Notes under the pieces: model-generated
What the model was told of the DNA's origin: nothing
Seen by the model: the letters and a program-made list of their open reading frames with translations, nothing else
The model's database searches: none
Part shown: piece after piece, positions 1 through 10,127 of the stretch
How the letters are laid out: every line of letters begins with the position of its first letter
Position numbering within the stretch: the first letter of the stretch is position 1
Translations under genes and position numbers: made by a program
NCBI GenBank assembly: GCA_033782935.1
Contig: JAWQEG010000286.1
Location: 2,431,501 to 2,495,500, forward strand
Source of the DNA: Petrolisthes cinctipes
Lineage: Eukaryota; Arthropoda; Malacostraca; Decapoda; Porcellanidae
Reading direction: 5' to 3'
DNA: 64,000 nt

Positions 1-414
1 TGTGTGTGTGTGTAGGAGTTAACGTGTGTGTGTGTGTGTATGTGTGTAGGAGTTAAGGTGTGTGTGTGTGTGTGTGTGTAGGAGTTAACGTGTGTGTGTG
101 TGTGTGTATGTGTGTGTAGGAGTTAACGTGTGTGTGTGTGTGTTTGTGTAGGAGTTAACGTGTGTGTGTGTGTGTGTATGTGTGTGTAGGAGTTAGCGTG
201 TGTGTGTGTGTGTAGGAGATAACACATGTGTGTGTGAGTGTATGTGTGTGTGGAGTTAACGTGTGTGTGTGTGTGTGTAGGAGTTAACGTGTGTGTGTGT
301 ATGTGTGTAGGAGTTAACGTGTGTGTTTATGTGTGTGTGTGTGTGTGTAGGAGTTAACGTGTGTGTGTGTGTGTGTGTGTAGGAGTTAACGTGTGTGTGT
401 GTGTGTAGGAGTTA

Positions 415-460
<46 letters not shown>

Positions 461-740
461 GAGTTAACGTGTGTGTGTGTGTGTGTGTGTAGGAGTTAAC
501 GTGTGTGTGTGTGTGTGTAGGAGTTAACGTGTGTGTGTATGTGTGTAGGAGTTAACGTGTGTGTGTATGTGTGTGTAACGTTAGGAGTTAACGTGTGTAT
601 GTGTGTGTGTATGAGTTGACGTGTGTGTGTATGTGTGTGTATGAGTTGACGTGTGTGTGTGTGTGTATGTGTGTGTATGAGTTAACGTGTGTGTGTATGT
701 GTGTAGGTGTTAACGTGTGTGTGTGTGTGTGTGTGTGTAG
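1..740 (+). repeat. TG satellite with GTAGGAGTTAACG spacers
   Basis: Long runs of TG are interrupted every 30-50 bp by the short block GTAGGAGTTAACG or close variants such as ATGAGTTGACG. It continues at 1181-1411 after a SINE, and recurs at 20437-20712 and 53375-54229. It forms the junction between the large tandem units. No coding potential is seen. Confidence 0.9.
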
Positions 741-1151
741 GGGGAGGCGGTGGCAGAGTGGATAGAGAGACGGATTGCAAATGTTAAAGACCCGGGTTCG
801 AATCCACGAGAAAACGTCTGGGATTTTTCTGAGGTGAACTGGGTCCAGCTGTTCGTCAATTATCCTGGCTACGCCGACACGTCAAGAAAATACCCCCTAC
901 ATCGTCGTCAACTCACAACATAGAAGATGCCAGACCATATTCCAAGATGCTGTGAGTGACGGTGTAGCTGCTCTCCCCTGATAGTGACGTGTATAAACAA
1001 GGTGTCTACATCTAGTGGGGCAGAAGAGAAGCTACGGTACCAACATCACCACGAAGCTCTACTGTCTCATTTGGTGCGACACCCAATAATCTCGGGGCCT
1101 CGCAAGAGTCACGGGCTACTGACAGCCTACAGTCCCGAGGTTGAGGTATAG

Positions 1152-1180
<29 letters not shown>
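741..1180 (+). mobile_element. tRNA-derived SINE
   Basis: The head carries a polymerase III A box (TGGCAGAGTGG at 751-761) and a perfect B box (GGTTCGAATCC at 795-805). It is followed by about 345 bp of non-tRNA body and ends in an A-run at 1152-1180. Short TGTAG repeats lie at 736-740 and 1181-1185, compatible with a target-site duplication, though the TG-rich surroundings make this ambiguous. A real tRNA gene is unlikely because no acceptor stem pairs the head. The insertion is absent from the corresponding satellite of copies B and C. Confidence 0.85.
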
Positions 1181-1182
<2 letters not shown>

Positions 1183-1411
1183 TAGGAGTTAACGTGTGTG
1201 TGTGTGTGTGTGTGTGTATAGGAGTTAACGTGCGTGTGTGTGTGTCTGTGTGTGTAGGAATTAACGTGAGTGTGTGTGTGTGTGTAGGAGTTGACGTGTG
1301 TGTGTGTGTGTGTGTATGTGTGTAGGAGTTAACGAGTGTGTGTGTGTAGGAGTTGATGTGTGTTTGTATGTGTGTGTAGGAGTTGATGTGTGTGTGTGTG
1401 TGTGTGTGTGT
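1181..1411 (+). repeat. TG satellite, continuation
   Basis: The same TG and GTAGGAGTTRACG pattern continues to the right of the SINE and ends at the start of the AT-rich unit sequence (TTAACTTGTTCCCTCGG). Confidence 0.85.
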
Positions 1412-1549
1412 ATTAACTTGTTCCCTCGGTAATGGTTATAATGAAGCCAATGTTCAGTGTTGGTATATATAACAAAATGGGAGCTGAACCATCTTTCCTT
1501 ATACCAATTTTATCAATAAAACATAATGGTTGTGTTTAACGTTAGTCCA

Positions 1550-1755
1550 TTAATACATTACGTTAATTATTAGTTATTCCATTAGAGTTCAATTAATACA
1601 TTACGTTAATTATTAGTTATTCCATTAGAGTTCAATTAATACATTACGTTAATTATTAGTTATTCCATTAGAGTTCAATTAAAACATTACGTTAATTATT
1701 AGTTATTCCATTAGAGTTCAATTAATACATTACGTTAATTATTAGTTTATTTTAT
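1550..1755 (+). repeat. 43-bp minisatellite, 5 units (copy A)
   Basis: The unit contains CATTACGTTAATTATTAG and ends with CCATTAGAGTTCAA. Five near-identical units are present here, four in copy B (20852) and eight in copy C (54368). The last unit diverges after TATTAGTTTATTTT in all three. Confidence 0.9.
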
Positions 1756-1774
1756 ATCCACTAGAGTTCAAGAG

Positions 1775-1945
1775 TGAGGTCATATAGCGCCAGAGAAAGG
1801 TGATAGAGAAGTGTGACAGCAAGCAGGAAGGTAATAAAATGAAGAGGGATAGTTGAAGAACTGAAAGGGAGTGGCTGGGGCCAAAGGGGCGCCAAAACCC
1901 TTAAAGTATTGCCCACATTACTACAGGCAATATCCCCCTAAAGGA
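1775..1945 (+). mobile_element. Single arm of a dispersed fold-back element
   Basis: This stretch, including GGGGCGCCAAAACCCTTAAAG and TATTGCCCACAT, closely matches both inverted arms of the copy A insertion at 3905-4032 and 5063-5280. It is present once at the same place in copies B (21033) and C (54721). It is probably one end of a nonautonomous DNA transposon; the family was not identified. Confidence 0.6.
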
Positions 1946-2259
1946 TATTCAATTTAAATATTTAACAATAACTTATTACATCATTATTTAACATTAGTAC
2001 ACACTATATATATTAAACAACAACCATTAATTTTGATATTTAATGTATTAGGAATAGAAAATATAATTAATTATTATGTAAAACCGTATTTTTAAGTACT
2101 GCGAGGAACACACACTTACTCAACACAGGTTATTGGTCAACTGATTTATTTCATTTTATTTGGTACATATTTCTTTCTTTATTCCAGTTGTGCCAGGTCT
2201 GCTTGAAAACGCGAGCCATTTTAACAGCGTTGCCAAGTCTGCTTGACGAAATTTCTCCA

Positions 2260-2670
2260 GTTTTAACATCAGAATCTCCCTTTTTACTTCAACTTTAACA
2301 CCAGAGATTCTCTTTTTGCCACAATTTCATTATCAGAGTTTCTTTTTTTCCCTTAACTTCAACATCAGGATTTCCCTTTTTACCTCAATTTCAACATCAG
2401 TTTCTTTTTTTCCCCTCAACTTCAACATCAGGATTTCCCTTTTTACCTCAATTTCAACACCAGTTTCTTTTTTTCCCTCAACTTCAACATCAGAATTTCC
2501 CTTTTTGCCTCAATTTCAATATCAGTTTTTTTTTCCCTCAACTTCAACATCAGGTTTTCCCTTTTTATCTCAACTTCAACATCAGTTTCTTTATTTCCCT
2601 CAACTTCAACATCAGAATTTCCCTTTTTGCCTCAATTTCAACATCAGAATTTCCCTATTTACCTAAATAA
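2260..2670 (+). repeat. T-rich 62-bp dimeric minisatellite (copy A)
   Basis: Alternating half-units of about 31 bp (CCCTCAACTTCAACATCAG and TTGCCTCAATTTCAACATCAG variants) give a pyrimidine-rich tract. It is open in one frame and yields a Phe/Ser/Gln-rich peptide, which is a by-product of the repeat. The same array is in copy B (21525) and copy C (55760). Confidence 0.85.
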
Positions 2671-2844
2671 TTCCCCGTTTACTCTTGAACATTGACGGTC
2701 TTTCTTTTTTATATTATTTCTGGTAGAAATTTCCCTGTTTACTCCTGAACAATCTTTATATAATTTCCCTGTTTAGACTTCAAAATTCCCTAAAACAGAA
2801 AAGTATCCCTGCACCTGGCAACACTGCTCTATTATCTGGTATGA

Positions 2845-3075
2845 CTGGTGACTTTCCCGCCAAATATCCAGGCAAAACTAGTCCCAATACTCACTTATTA
2901 TAATAGTACACACTTATATCAATTAAACTGGTTTAATTATATCAATATAATATCCAGGCAAAACTAGTCCCAATACTCACTTATTAGTACAGGATTATAT
3001 TAATTATACTGATGTTTAATTATATCAATATAATATCCAGGCAAAACTAGCCCCAATACTCATTCACTGGTTGCT
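2845..3075 (+). repeat. Short tandem array around TCCAGGCAAAACTAGTCCC (copy A)
   Basis: Units of about 83 bp each contain TCCAGGCAAAACTAG followed by CCAATACTCACTTATT and an AT-rich part with TTTAATTATATCAATA. Three units are present here and four each in copies B and C. Confidence 0.8.
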
Positions 3076-3636
3076 GGTATTGTATTATATCGATATAATA
3101 CTTAATATTACTTATAAATAATGTCACATAATGCCGTCAAGTAGAGTACTATGATATTATATAAATAATCCTGCATAATTATTTATTTTTCACTTGTATG
3201 TAGCCATATTGGAGTAGGAAATGTTTTAAAAGATAACATTGGTGGATGTAATGGTGGTCAAGGCAGTGTTGCCTCCACCATCCAACAAATGGTGGTCAAG
3301 GCAGGGTGTTGCCTCCACCATCCAACTACCGCTGACAGATGGAGAAAAAATTAGTTTGAAATGTTCAAATTAGTACGGTATAGCAAGGCTCTGAATATAT
3401 GTTTGTCACTTACTTTTATTAACTTTTAGGGGTATATGAGTATAATTATGGAGGGGGGAAGGGTACTCCAGTACCGTGCAGTATGTCCTGCTCCGCCCAA
3501 TACTTTACTTAACACTCTACTGTAAATACAGTGGTTTTACATACTTTACCAAAGATATCTGTGGTTAAAACAAGACGACACTACTACGAACAAGGTTAAT
3601 TGATAAGCATTTTAACACGTTATGTCTACAGTTGTA
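3076..3636. other. AT-rich spacer, no gene seen
   Basis: This is low-GC sequence shared with copies B (22400-22990) and C (56590-57165). A small local difference near 3240-3330 (GGTGGTCAAGGCAGGGTGTTGCC duplicated) separates copy A from B and C. No coding region or RNA gene is apparent. Confidence 0.6.
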
Positions 3637-4049
3637 CAGCTCCGGACAGATCAATGGTCCACACCCCATCCTTCAGCGACTTGGCTTGGGCCTGGTCGGA
3701 TCTGGTAACAGTTGCAGGTGGAGGGAGGGGGGATGTTAGTGGGAGAGGAGGAGAGAAATGTGTGCGGGGCTATATAGGAGGGTAACGAATGATCAGGTAG
3801 AAAGACGTGTGTCAGGAGGAATGAATGAAGCATACACTGTGAAAGGTATCGAATCACCAACAGTTTAAAGCAGGGTTCTTCAATCTTTTTCAGTCGTGAC
3901 CCAGTTTTGAAAGAGGGATAGTTGAAGAACTAAAAGCTATAGTGGCTGGGGCCGAAGGGGCGCCAAAACCCTTAAAGTATTGCCCACATCACTAATGCAG
4001 GCAATACCTCCCTACGGGGTCAATATGTAGATCAGAAAAAACAATATTA

Positions 4050-4345
4050 TTCCTTCTCCAGTAGTGACGCCTTCCGTTACACGAATGTGAGGTTTTCTCA
4101 TCCGTCCAGATCACTCTCTTCCAAAAATCCTCTTGCTTGTCAACATATTGTTGGGCAAACCGTAGCCTTCTTTCGCGATGTTGGTCAGTTAGAAATTCCT
4201 TGTTTGCTGGGGTCCTGTGATGCCCCCCAGCTTCGTGCAACACTCTTCTGATAGTCCTCTCGCTGACATCAAGGTCTGTGCATTGGCTTCTGCGATGTGT
4301 AGTGCAACATGGTGGTCTTCCGCGTGATAGGTTGCCATACTATAA
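4050..4345 (-). pseudogene. Tc1/mariner-like transposase fragment
   Basis: Read on the minus strand, the fragment gives a helix-turn-helix stretch (DVSERTIRRVLHEAG), then HRTPANKEFLTDQHRERRL, and then FWKRVIWTDEKT, where the Asp is the first catalytic acidic residue of the DDE/D domain in Tc1 transposases. The rest of the catalytic domain is missing and the reading frame runs into unrelated arm sequence. It is a dead remnant of well under half the usual roughly 340-residue protein. Confidence 0.8.
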
Positions 4346-4361
4346 GCAGGCAGTGTCCTCT

Positions 4362-4548
<187 letters not shown>

Positions 4549-5463
4549 CAGTAGCACCGAGGCAGTTGAATATTTGGCGTATAATAAAAGATAATTTCTT
4601 TATATTGTTTTCATTATTTTTGCCTATCATTGTGATGCTGAGAACATAATTCTGAAGTTGAGCATAAAACACTATATTCAGTAACCTATAGAGAGATACA
4701 TGAGCATCACGTTGATCACCATTACTGTCCTTGTGGTCCTTATTGTGTCATATGGTGTTCTGCGCAGTATTGCTGGAACTAGATAAAAGTAAGGTAATGT
4801 ATATCGAAACAGATTTTAATAAAAAATACCTATAAGTAACTTAATAAAAAAAAGAAAGATATAATATATTTCTCTTTCCTGCAAATGGGTTTAATAAGTT
4901 AACATTCTGACTAGCAACGGACTGGCAAATGGCAATTCATAAAACCTTACAGTCCGTCAGTTTTATGAAGGCGAAATGCTGTGGCTGGGAAAAACACTTT
5001 CATTCTAAATAATTTATATATCTTTTCTCATAAATCTCTAGTTGTTTTCTAAATTCTCTACATATTGACCCCGTAGGTAGGTATTGCCTGTATTAGTGAT
5101 GTGCGCAATACTTTAAGGGTTTTGGCGCCCCTTCGGCCCCAGCCACTAGCTTTTAGTTCTTCAACTATCCCTCTTTTCTTTCTATTTCCTTCCTGCTTGC
5201 TGTCTCACCTCTCTATCACCGTTTTCTGGCGCTATATGACCTCGCTGTTGCGGCGCCTACAACGATGGTGAACAAAAGACAGTGCCTTTTTTTAAAGGAT
5301 ATAATATAATGTAACAGATATTCTAATTATATTTGTTTGTTATTACTTTTCAACTAATCACCTTCATTTTTCTTACCCTCTTCCCCCTCACCCTCGCCTC
5401 AAATCATCACATTTCTTCTCTCCTATATCCACCTACGTTAATGCAGTATGCACTTCTTTAAAC

Positions 5464-5892
5464 CAGGGTTCTTCAAATTACGGGTCCCGAATTCCTCCAA
5501 ACTGCGTCGCAGGCTCACAAATATAAATACATGAATAAAATAGAATAATAATATTCGTGATAATAAAATCAATATGAAGTTCATACATGAATCCACCTAA
5601 CATATTTTTATAATCGAATATTCATATATTTAATTATAAATAAAACAAAATCATTGCTCAAATATTAGCCTTCTTGAATGAGTGTGTGAGAGAGAGAGGG
5701 AGGGTAGGTGAGGCAGTGTTTATAATTCTGGTTAGAATGCCTTTTAATCATAAATATTATGTTTCAGCGTCTGGCCTTGTATTTTCTTAGGTTAATAATT
5801 CTGATCATTTGTAAAAGATCTTTCTGTATGGGTCGCGAGAATGATGTAATAGTAAAAACTGGGTCACGACTGAAAAAGTTTGAAGAACCCTG
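5464..5892. mobile_element. Nonautonomous hAT element, 429 bp, copy A
   Basis: Both ends read CAGGGTTCTTCAAA inward, and exact 8-bp direct repeats CTTTAAAC flank the element at 5456-5463 and 5893-5900. Eight-bp target duplications and CAG-starting inverted ends are the hAT hallmark. There is no transposase. Part of the right end is repeated in inverted orientation at 3871-3910. Confidence 0.85.
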
Positions 5893-5940
5893 CTTTAAAC
5901 TGTTGGTGATTCGATACCGTTCACAGTGTATGTTTCATTC

Positions 5941-6063
5941 ATTCCTCCAAACTATCCCAGCATGAAGACTAGTACCTAGTGCCTTATTAGTATACAATAA
6001 GGAGGTGTGTTGTGTAGCATAGTTTAGAGGAATTAGTAGCCCTCCATGTTGATCCCTTTAATT
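5941..6063. repeat. Partial palindromic element H0 (copy A)
   Basis: Only the part from ATTCCTCCAAACTATCCC to CCTTTAA survives. The left end seen in copies B (23982) and C (58153), starting ATAAGGGGGACATTTGATC, was removed by the copy A fold-back insertion. The right arm holds GTTTAGAGGAATTAG. Confidence 0.65.
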
Positions 6064-6357
6064 AAGGATGTATTACAGAGTTGGTATATCAGGAGTAACT
6101 GATTCATCCAAACTATTCGAAGCAACAGGCCAACACTATTTTTCTTAATCTGGTCCTGTTCCTGACTTACTTTGGAGGAATCAAGTTAGTCCAGTATATC
6201 AAAAGTGTACTGTCCCCTTAAGGATGTATTAGAGAGTTGGTATATCTGGAGCAACTGATTCCTTCCAAATAGTGTTAATCTGGTCCTGTTTCCTGGCAGA
6301 CCTTGCAGGAATATGGACAGGAAACTCAAATGTACCACAAGTGTATTAACCCTTAAA
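6060..6357. repeat. Two adjacent TTAA-bounded palindromic elements (H1, H2)
   Basis: H1 runs from TTAAGGATGTATTACAG to TGTCCCCTTAA near 6221. H2 starts in the same TTAA (TTAAGGATGTATTAGAG) and ends at ACCCTTAA. Each carries opposed GATTCMTCCAA and TTGGAGGAATC-type blocks around a loop with CTGGTCCTGTT. They share TTAAGG ends and a central imperfect hairpin with the other members further right. Confidence 0.65.
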
Positions 6358-6470
6358 TCTACAATCTACATTAATAAACACAGTGTCTTGATGAGCGCCT
6401 TACTGTACAACAGCTGACTGTCTCTTAGAATTAAATTGAAGGAAAGTAACATATGCAGTGCACCCGACGG

Positions 6471-6755
6471 TATAGTAAGTAACTTGGCAACTGTGTGTGT
6501 GTATGGTATGGTAACTGTGTATACGGTATAGTAACTAACTTGGCAACTGTGTGTGTGTATGGTATGGTAACTGTGTATACGGTATAGTAAGTAACTTGGC
6601 AACTGTGTGTGTGTATGGTATGGTAACTGTGTATACGGTATAGTAAGTAACTTGGCAACTGTGTGTGTGTATGGTATGGTAACTATGTATACGGTATAGT
6701 AAGTAACTTGGCAACTGTGTGTGTGTATGGTATGGTAACTGTGTATACGGTGTAG
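6471..6755 (+). repeat. 56-bp minisatellite, 5 units (copy A)
   Basis: The unit TATAGTAAGTAACTTGGCAA plus a TG-rich part and GGTATGGTAACTGTGTATAC repeats with an exact 56-bp period from 6471. Copy B has seven units (24551) and copy C four (58720). Minus-strand frames through it give Thr/Tyr/His peptides, an artefact of the repeat. Confidence 0.9.
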
Positions 6756-6862
6756 TACAGTAACTTGGTAAATATGTGTACATTGTGTAAACAGTTGGTA
6801 TGCCTAAAATACAACCTTGTCCAGTAATAATTAATTAACAGACAATATTATTTTTCTTCATC

Positions 6863-7131
6863 TTAAGGGGGTGTGGGAATAGGGGGACAGGCTTGGGGGG
6901 GTGCGGGAATAGGGGGACAGGCTTTGGGGGGTGCGGGAATAGAAGGACAGGCTTGGGGGGGTGCGGGTGTAGGGGGACAGGCTTGGGGGGGTGCGGGAGT
7001 AGGAGGACAGGCTTGGGGGGGTGCGGGAGTAGGGGGACAGGCTTTCTACCCACCCAAAGCCTGTCCCCCTACTCCTGCACCCCCCCAGTCCCCCCCCCCC
7101 AAGCCTGTCCCCTATTCCCGCACCCCCTTAA
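6863..7131 (+). repeat. TTAA-bounded G-rich fold-back with 30-bp repeats (H3, copy A)
   Basis: Left TTAA at 6863 is followed by six 30-bp units (GTGCGGGAATAGGGGGACAG then GCTTGGGGGG). The right side carries the same unit in inverted orientation (AAGCCTGTCCCC, CCCGCACCCCC) up to TTAA at 7128-7131. The plus strand has many closely spaced runs of five or six G and could form G-quadruplexes. Copies B and C have six and five units. Confidence 0.85.
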
Positions 7132-7305
7132 TCAATAGACATTAATATTTGTTTTCATATTTGTGACCAGAATTATTACTCCTCCAGTAATTAGCCCAAC
7201 TAAATTACAACACAAACAATAGGCTTAATTAATCACTACTCATTCTTACACATATTACTCTCAATAGTACAGGTTTAATCTCGGTCAATAGGTTGTATCC
7301 ACCAT

Positions 7306-7460
7306 TTAAGTAGCCTGTGATCGTGTATGAGGCCTGGTGGCTTCTGATTCCTCCCGACTATGCCACGAAACAAGCCCTTTTAATGTAGGTGGTGTTTCGT
7401 GGCAATATTTCAAGGAATCTCTCACCTCCAATTTTTTTACTACATCACTGATGTTCTTAA
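7306..7460. repeat. Palindromic TTAA element H4 (copy A)
   Basis: The element lies between TTAA at 7306 and TTAA at 7457. Its core is TGCCACGAAAC, a loop of about 23 bp, then GTTTCGTGGCA. Outside the core are GCTTCTGATTCCTCC on the left and AAGGAATCTCTCACC on the right, with CTGTGATCGTG near the left end opposed to TACATCAC near the right. It is present in all three copies. Confidence 0.75.
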
Positions 7461-7621
7461 TTAATGGGAGATTCTTTTGTTAGTGAATTGGAAGGCTACT
7501 ACTTAATCCTAACAATATGCCAGAAAACAGAAGCCCTCAATGGTACTAATAGGGGATCTATTTCGCGGCACAGTTTGGAGGAATCAAAGACCTTCCAGTA
7601 CACCAACAAAAGAATCTCCCC
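7461..7621. repeat. Palindromic TTAA element H5 (copy A)
   Basis: The outer arms GGGAGATTCTTTTGTTRGTG and their reverse complement (ACCAACAAAAGAATCTCCC) are about 30 bp long and pair well, with GGAAGG/CCTTCC just inside. The core has ATGCCAGAAAACA opposed to TATTTCGCGGCA. A 90-codon frame (7464-7736) starts in the left arm and is kept in all copies with one substitution, but it follows the repeat arms and is unlikely to be a gene. Confidence 0.7.
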
Positions 7622-8124
7622 TCGAGCCTCAATCAGAAAACCCAAGATGACAGAATGGTTCAACTATATTCATTCCATCCGTTCGAAATCTATGAAGTGG
7701 GAGAGAACTGCTGAAGTCAACTCAATAGAAATATGATTAAATACAAGAAATTTAATGTTTAAAGAGATTAAACCCAATTACTGTGCAAGTTAAATATACT
7801 TTTATGAGATATTTTAAGCAAAACTAATCTACTCTTGAAACAGATTAAGAAAGAAACAACTTTTACACAGTATTAAACATAATTAACCTACATTTTAAAT
7901 AGATCAAGTAAACACTAATTATTTTTTTCATAAGAGATTACTTATAGTATAAATAAAATATAATTGACCTTATATCACATTAAGTACAGTATAAATAATT
8001 TAATTCTACAAGAGGCTGCCTAAGGTGTAAGTGAGGGAGGTTGTTTTAGTGACTAGTTGATGATTAATGTAATATGCTCAATAATTAATAATGAATAAAT
8101 CAGTTGCATTAATATATCAATCAG
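7622..8124. other. AT-rich spacer; empty site of a DIRS element
   Basis: There is no gene here. The sequence AAACACTAATTATTTTTTTC near 7913-7932 corresponds to the point where copy B carries the DIRS-like element 26111-33210. In copy C the same site reads AACAATAATTGTTTTTTTC (60070-60088). Confidence 0.7.
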
Positions 8125-8126
8125 TC

Positions 8127-8128
<2 letters not shown>

Positions 8129-8164
<36 letters not shown>

Positions 8165-8204
8165 GCGGTAGATGACTAAAGCCAAGAGATGAAGTTGTGA
8201 TGTT

Positions 8205-8256
<52 letters not shown>

Positions 8257-8277
8257 TAAAGACAAGAAATGAAGTTG

Positions 8278-8340
<63 letters not shown>

Positions 8341-8406
8341 GCAAAAGACAAGAGATGAAGTTGTGAGAGAGAGAGAGAGATAGGCTAAAGACAAGAGATG
8401 AAGTTG

Positions 8407-8458
<52 letters not shown>

Positions 8459-8480
8459 AAAGACAAGAGATGAAGTTGTG
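8129..8480 (+). repeat. (GA)n blocks with TAAAGACAAGAGATGAAGTTGTG spacers (copy A)
   Basis: GA runs of 15-60 bp are separated by a conserved spacer (AAAGACAAGARATGAAGTTG). Block lengths and numbers differ in copy B (33420-33895) and copy C (60288-60755). The frames through it are Arg/Glu or Leu/Ser repeats. Confidence 0.9.
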
Positions 8481-8636
8481 ATGTGTGTGGAAGAGAAGAG
8501 TGCAGATTGGAGAGAGATATGGACGAGTGTTTGCAGCAGAGGACAGGACAAGTCTGGAGGAGGCAGTTTGTTCATGGCTAACCAACTATATTTCACATTG
8601 TGGTTTTATACTCTAGGATCGACTTATACAATCAGT

Positions 8637-8998
8637 TTAAGGGGTTATAACATACTTTTGGTACATTGGAGTGCCTTGATTCCTCCAAAGTATGCCAGGA
8701 AACAGAACCAATCAATATATATAATGGTATCTTGTTGCTTGGAATAATGTGGAGGAATCAGTTTCTCCAGATTTACAACCAACAACACTATACTATGTAC
8801 CCCATTAATTACAATAAACAACTACTTTTACATAAGATTAAGGGAAGATTCTCATGTTAATAAATTGGAAGGTTATTGATTCCTCCTAACTATACCAGGA
8901 GACAGACGACCTCAATGGTTTACTCGTAGGGGATCTGTTTCATGACCTAGTTTGGAAGAATCACAAACTTTCCAATTTACCAGGAGAATCTCTTCTCT
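8637..8998. repeat. Palindromic elements H6 and H7 (copy A)
   Basis: H6 (8637-8808) runs from TTAAGGGGTTATAACATAC to GTACCCCATTAA, with GATTCCTCCAAAG and GTGGAGGAATC around ATGCCAGGAAACAG. H7 (8838-8998) runs from TTAAGGGAAGATTCTC to GGAGAATCTCTTC, with TTGATTCCTCC opposed to GGAAGAATCAC. Both have the layout of the other TTAA palindromes but diverged loops. Confidence 0.7.
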
Positions 8999-9039
8999 GT
9001 AAAATATAATCTACTTGTGTAAAAATACGTGCAGATAAA

Positions 9040-9239
9040 GCTGACCCTCGATATACAATGAATAAAATACTCATATCCACCAATTCATTTCACACTCGGT
9101 TACTCATTGAAGACGACCAAATGTTTTCCCAGGCTTGTGTTATTCATCTCCACACAGACAAACTAACTACGTGATTAAAGACACTGTGTTAAAAGGATAT
9201 ATGTGATAAATTTAATCATCCTATATCGAGGGAATACTG
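9040..9239. mobile_element. Short pogo/Tigger-like MITE (copy A)
   Basis: Inverted ends read CTGACCCTCGATATAC on the left and, on the reverse strand, CAGTATTCCCTCGATATAG on the right, with TA next to the right end. The CAGT-CCCTCGATA type of end is seen in pogo/Tigger transposons; the assignment is tentative. A diverged relative lies at 12133-12340 and shares the internal CACCAATTYATTTCACACTC. Confidence 0.5.
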
Positions 9240-9446
9240 TAAGTTACAAATTCTACATTCACAAACATTACATAAAATAATTTAAGTATACGATTACTAG
9301 AGTAACTTTAAAATGTCCACGAACCTTTACAAAAGACTCCTTCATCAAACTTCTTTTACACATTTGTCATTCTACCTTTCAATATTTCATGACGATTATC
9401 CCTGAGTTTGTAAAGAAGTTGCATCCTCTGGTAGACTCTATGTACT

Positions 9447-9625
9447 GTACACTCGCAATCCAATATATGTATCCAGGCTTGCTTCGAATAGCCTGATCGA
9501 GTATTAAGCGAACACAAGTAAATATGAAACAGGATAAGCGTTGTAATTGGTTCACTAGTATGCCAAATGATTCGAAACTTCAACAAGACCTGGATACAAA
9601 TTTTGAACTGCGAGTGTACAACTGC
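9447..9625. repeat. Inverted repeat with about 40-bp arms (copy A)
   Basis: GTACACTCGCAATCCAA near 9447 is mirrored by TTTGAACTGCGAGTGTAC ending near 9622, and TGTATCCAGG is mirrored by CCTGGATACA. The arms lie about 100 bp apart. It is present in all three copies. Short open frames on both strands follow the arms and are probably not genes. Confidence 0.6.
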
Positions 9626-9667
9626 TATAGTGATTGTGTATTTACATTACGACAAACTCACACTTAC

Positions 9668-9829
9668 ATAAGGGACCCTGTGATCGTGTTTGAGACTTGG
9701 TGGCTTCTGATTCCTCCTGACTAGGGCCTATGCCACGAAACAAGCTCCTTCCATATAGGTGGTGTTTCGTGGCAATATTTGAAGGACTCGTATTTTCCAA
9801 TATTCAGACTACATCACAGGGTCCCTTAA
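9668..9829. repeat. Best-preserved palindromic TTAA element H8 (copy A)
   Basis: The left end AAGGGACCCTGTGAT is matched exactly in inverted orientation by the right end ATCACAGGGTCCCTT, followed by AA. The core is CCACGAAAC, a 22-bp loop (AAGCTCCTTCCATATAGGTG) and GTTTCGTGG. This is the clearest full-length member, about 160 bp with 15-bp terminal inverted repeats. The right boundary is TTAA; the left reads ATAA. Confidence 0.8.
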
Positions 9830-9968
9830 TCTTCTGTGTCAGTCTTAATTGAACTAGTTATACATAAAGCTTAACCTTAATCAGTTTAAATTAACAAGCA
9901 AGTCAGCCTTAAATTATTTATACACATAAACTTGAACCTCACTCAATTCACTTAATTAAAAATATATC

Positions 9969-10127
9969 TTAATTACCCCCATGATGTAGTAAGAAAATTG
10001 GAGGTTAGAGAATCCTTCAAACATTGCCACGAAACACCAGCTACATTAGAGGAGCTTGATTCGTGGCATAGTCAGGAGGAATCAGAAGCCACCAGGTCTT
10101 ATAGACAATCACAGGTTCCCTAAATTA
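9969..10127. repeat. Palindromic TTAA element H9 (copy A)
   Basis: This is in the opposite orientation to H8, with CATTGCCACGAAACACC, then GATTCGTGGCATAGTCAGG and AGGAATCAGAAGCCACC. Its ends are TTAATTACCCCCATGATG and AATCACAGGTTCCCTAA. Confidence 0.7.

Noticed and set aside
1..740. CRISPR-like array
   Set aside because: Spacers are TG runs and the repeats are variable; the genome is eukaryotic. It is a simple satellite.
741..820. A tRNA gene at the head of the SINE
   Set aside because: A and B boxes are present, but no acceptor stem can be paired and the sequence continues into a body and an A tail.
2316..2666. Phe-rich 116-codon frame (also 21575-21955 and 55811-56104)
   Set aside because: It follows the T-rich 62-bp minisatellite, and its length varies with repeat number.
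6366..6783. Tyr/Thr/His-rich minus-strand frames (also at 24446-25006 and 58615-59007)
   Set aside because: They are generated by the 56-bp minisatellite; three overlapping phases are all open.
7464..7736. 90-codon frame conserved in all three copies
   Set aside because: It begins in the arm of palindromic element H5 and the copies are too recent for conservation to mean much. No recognisable domain.
8117..8600. Leu-Ser or Arg-Glu rich frames (also at 33409-33883 and 60281-60878)
   Set aside because: They are reading frames of (GA)n blocks and change with repeat length.
9356..9724. Two opposed frames of 66-76 codons (also in copies B and C)
   Set aside because: They read through the two arms of an inverted repeat (9447-9625), which explains their similarity.
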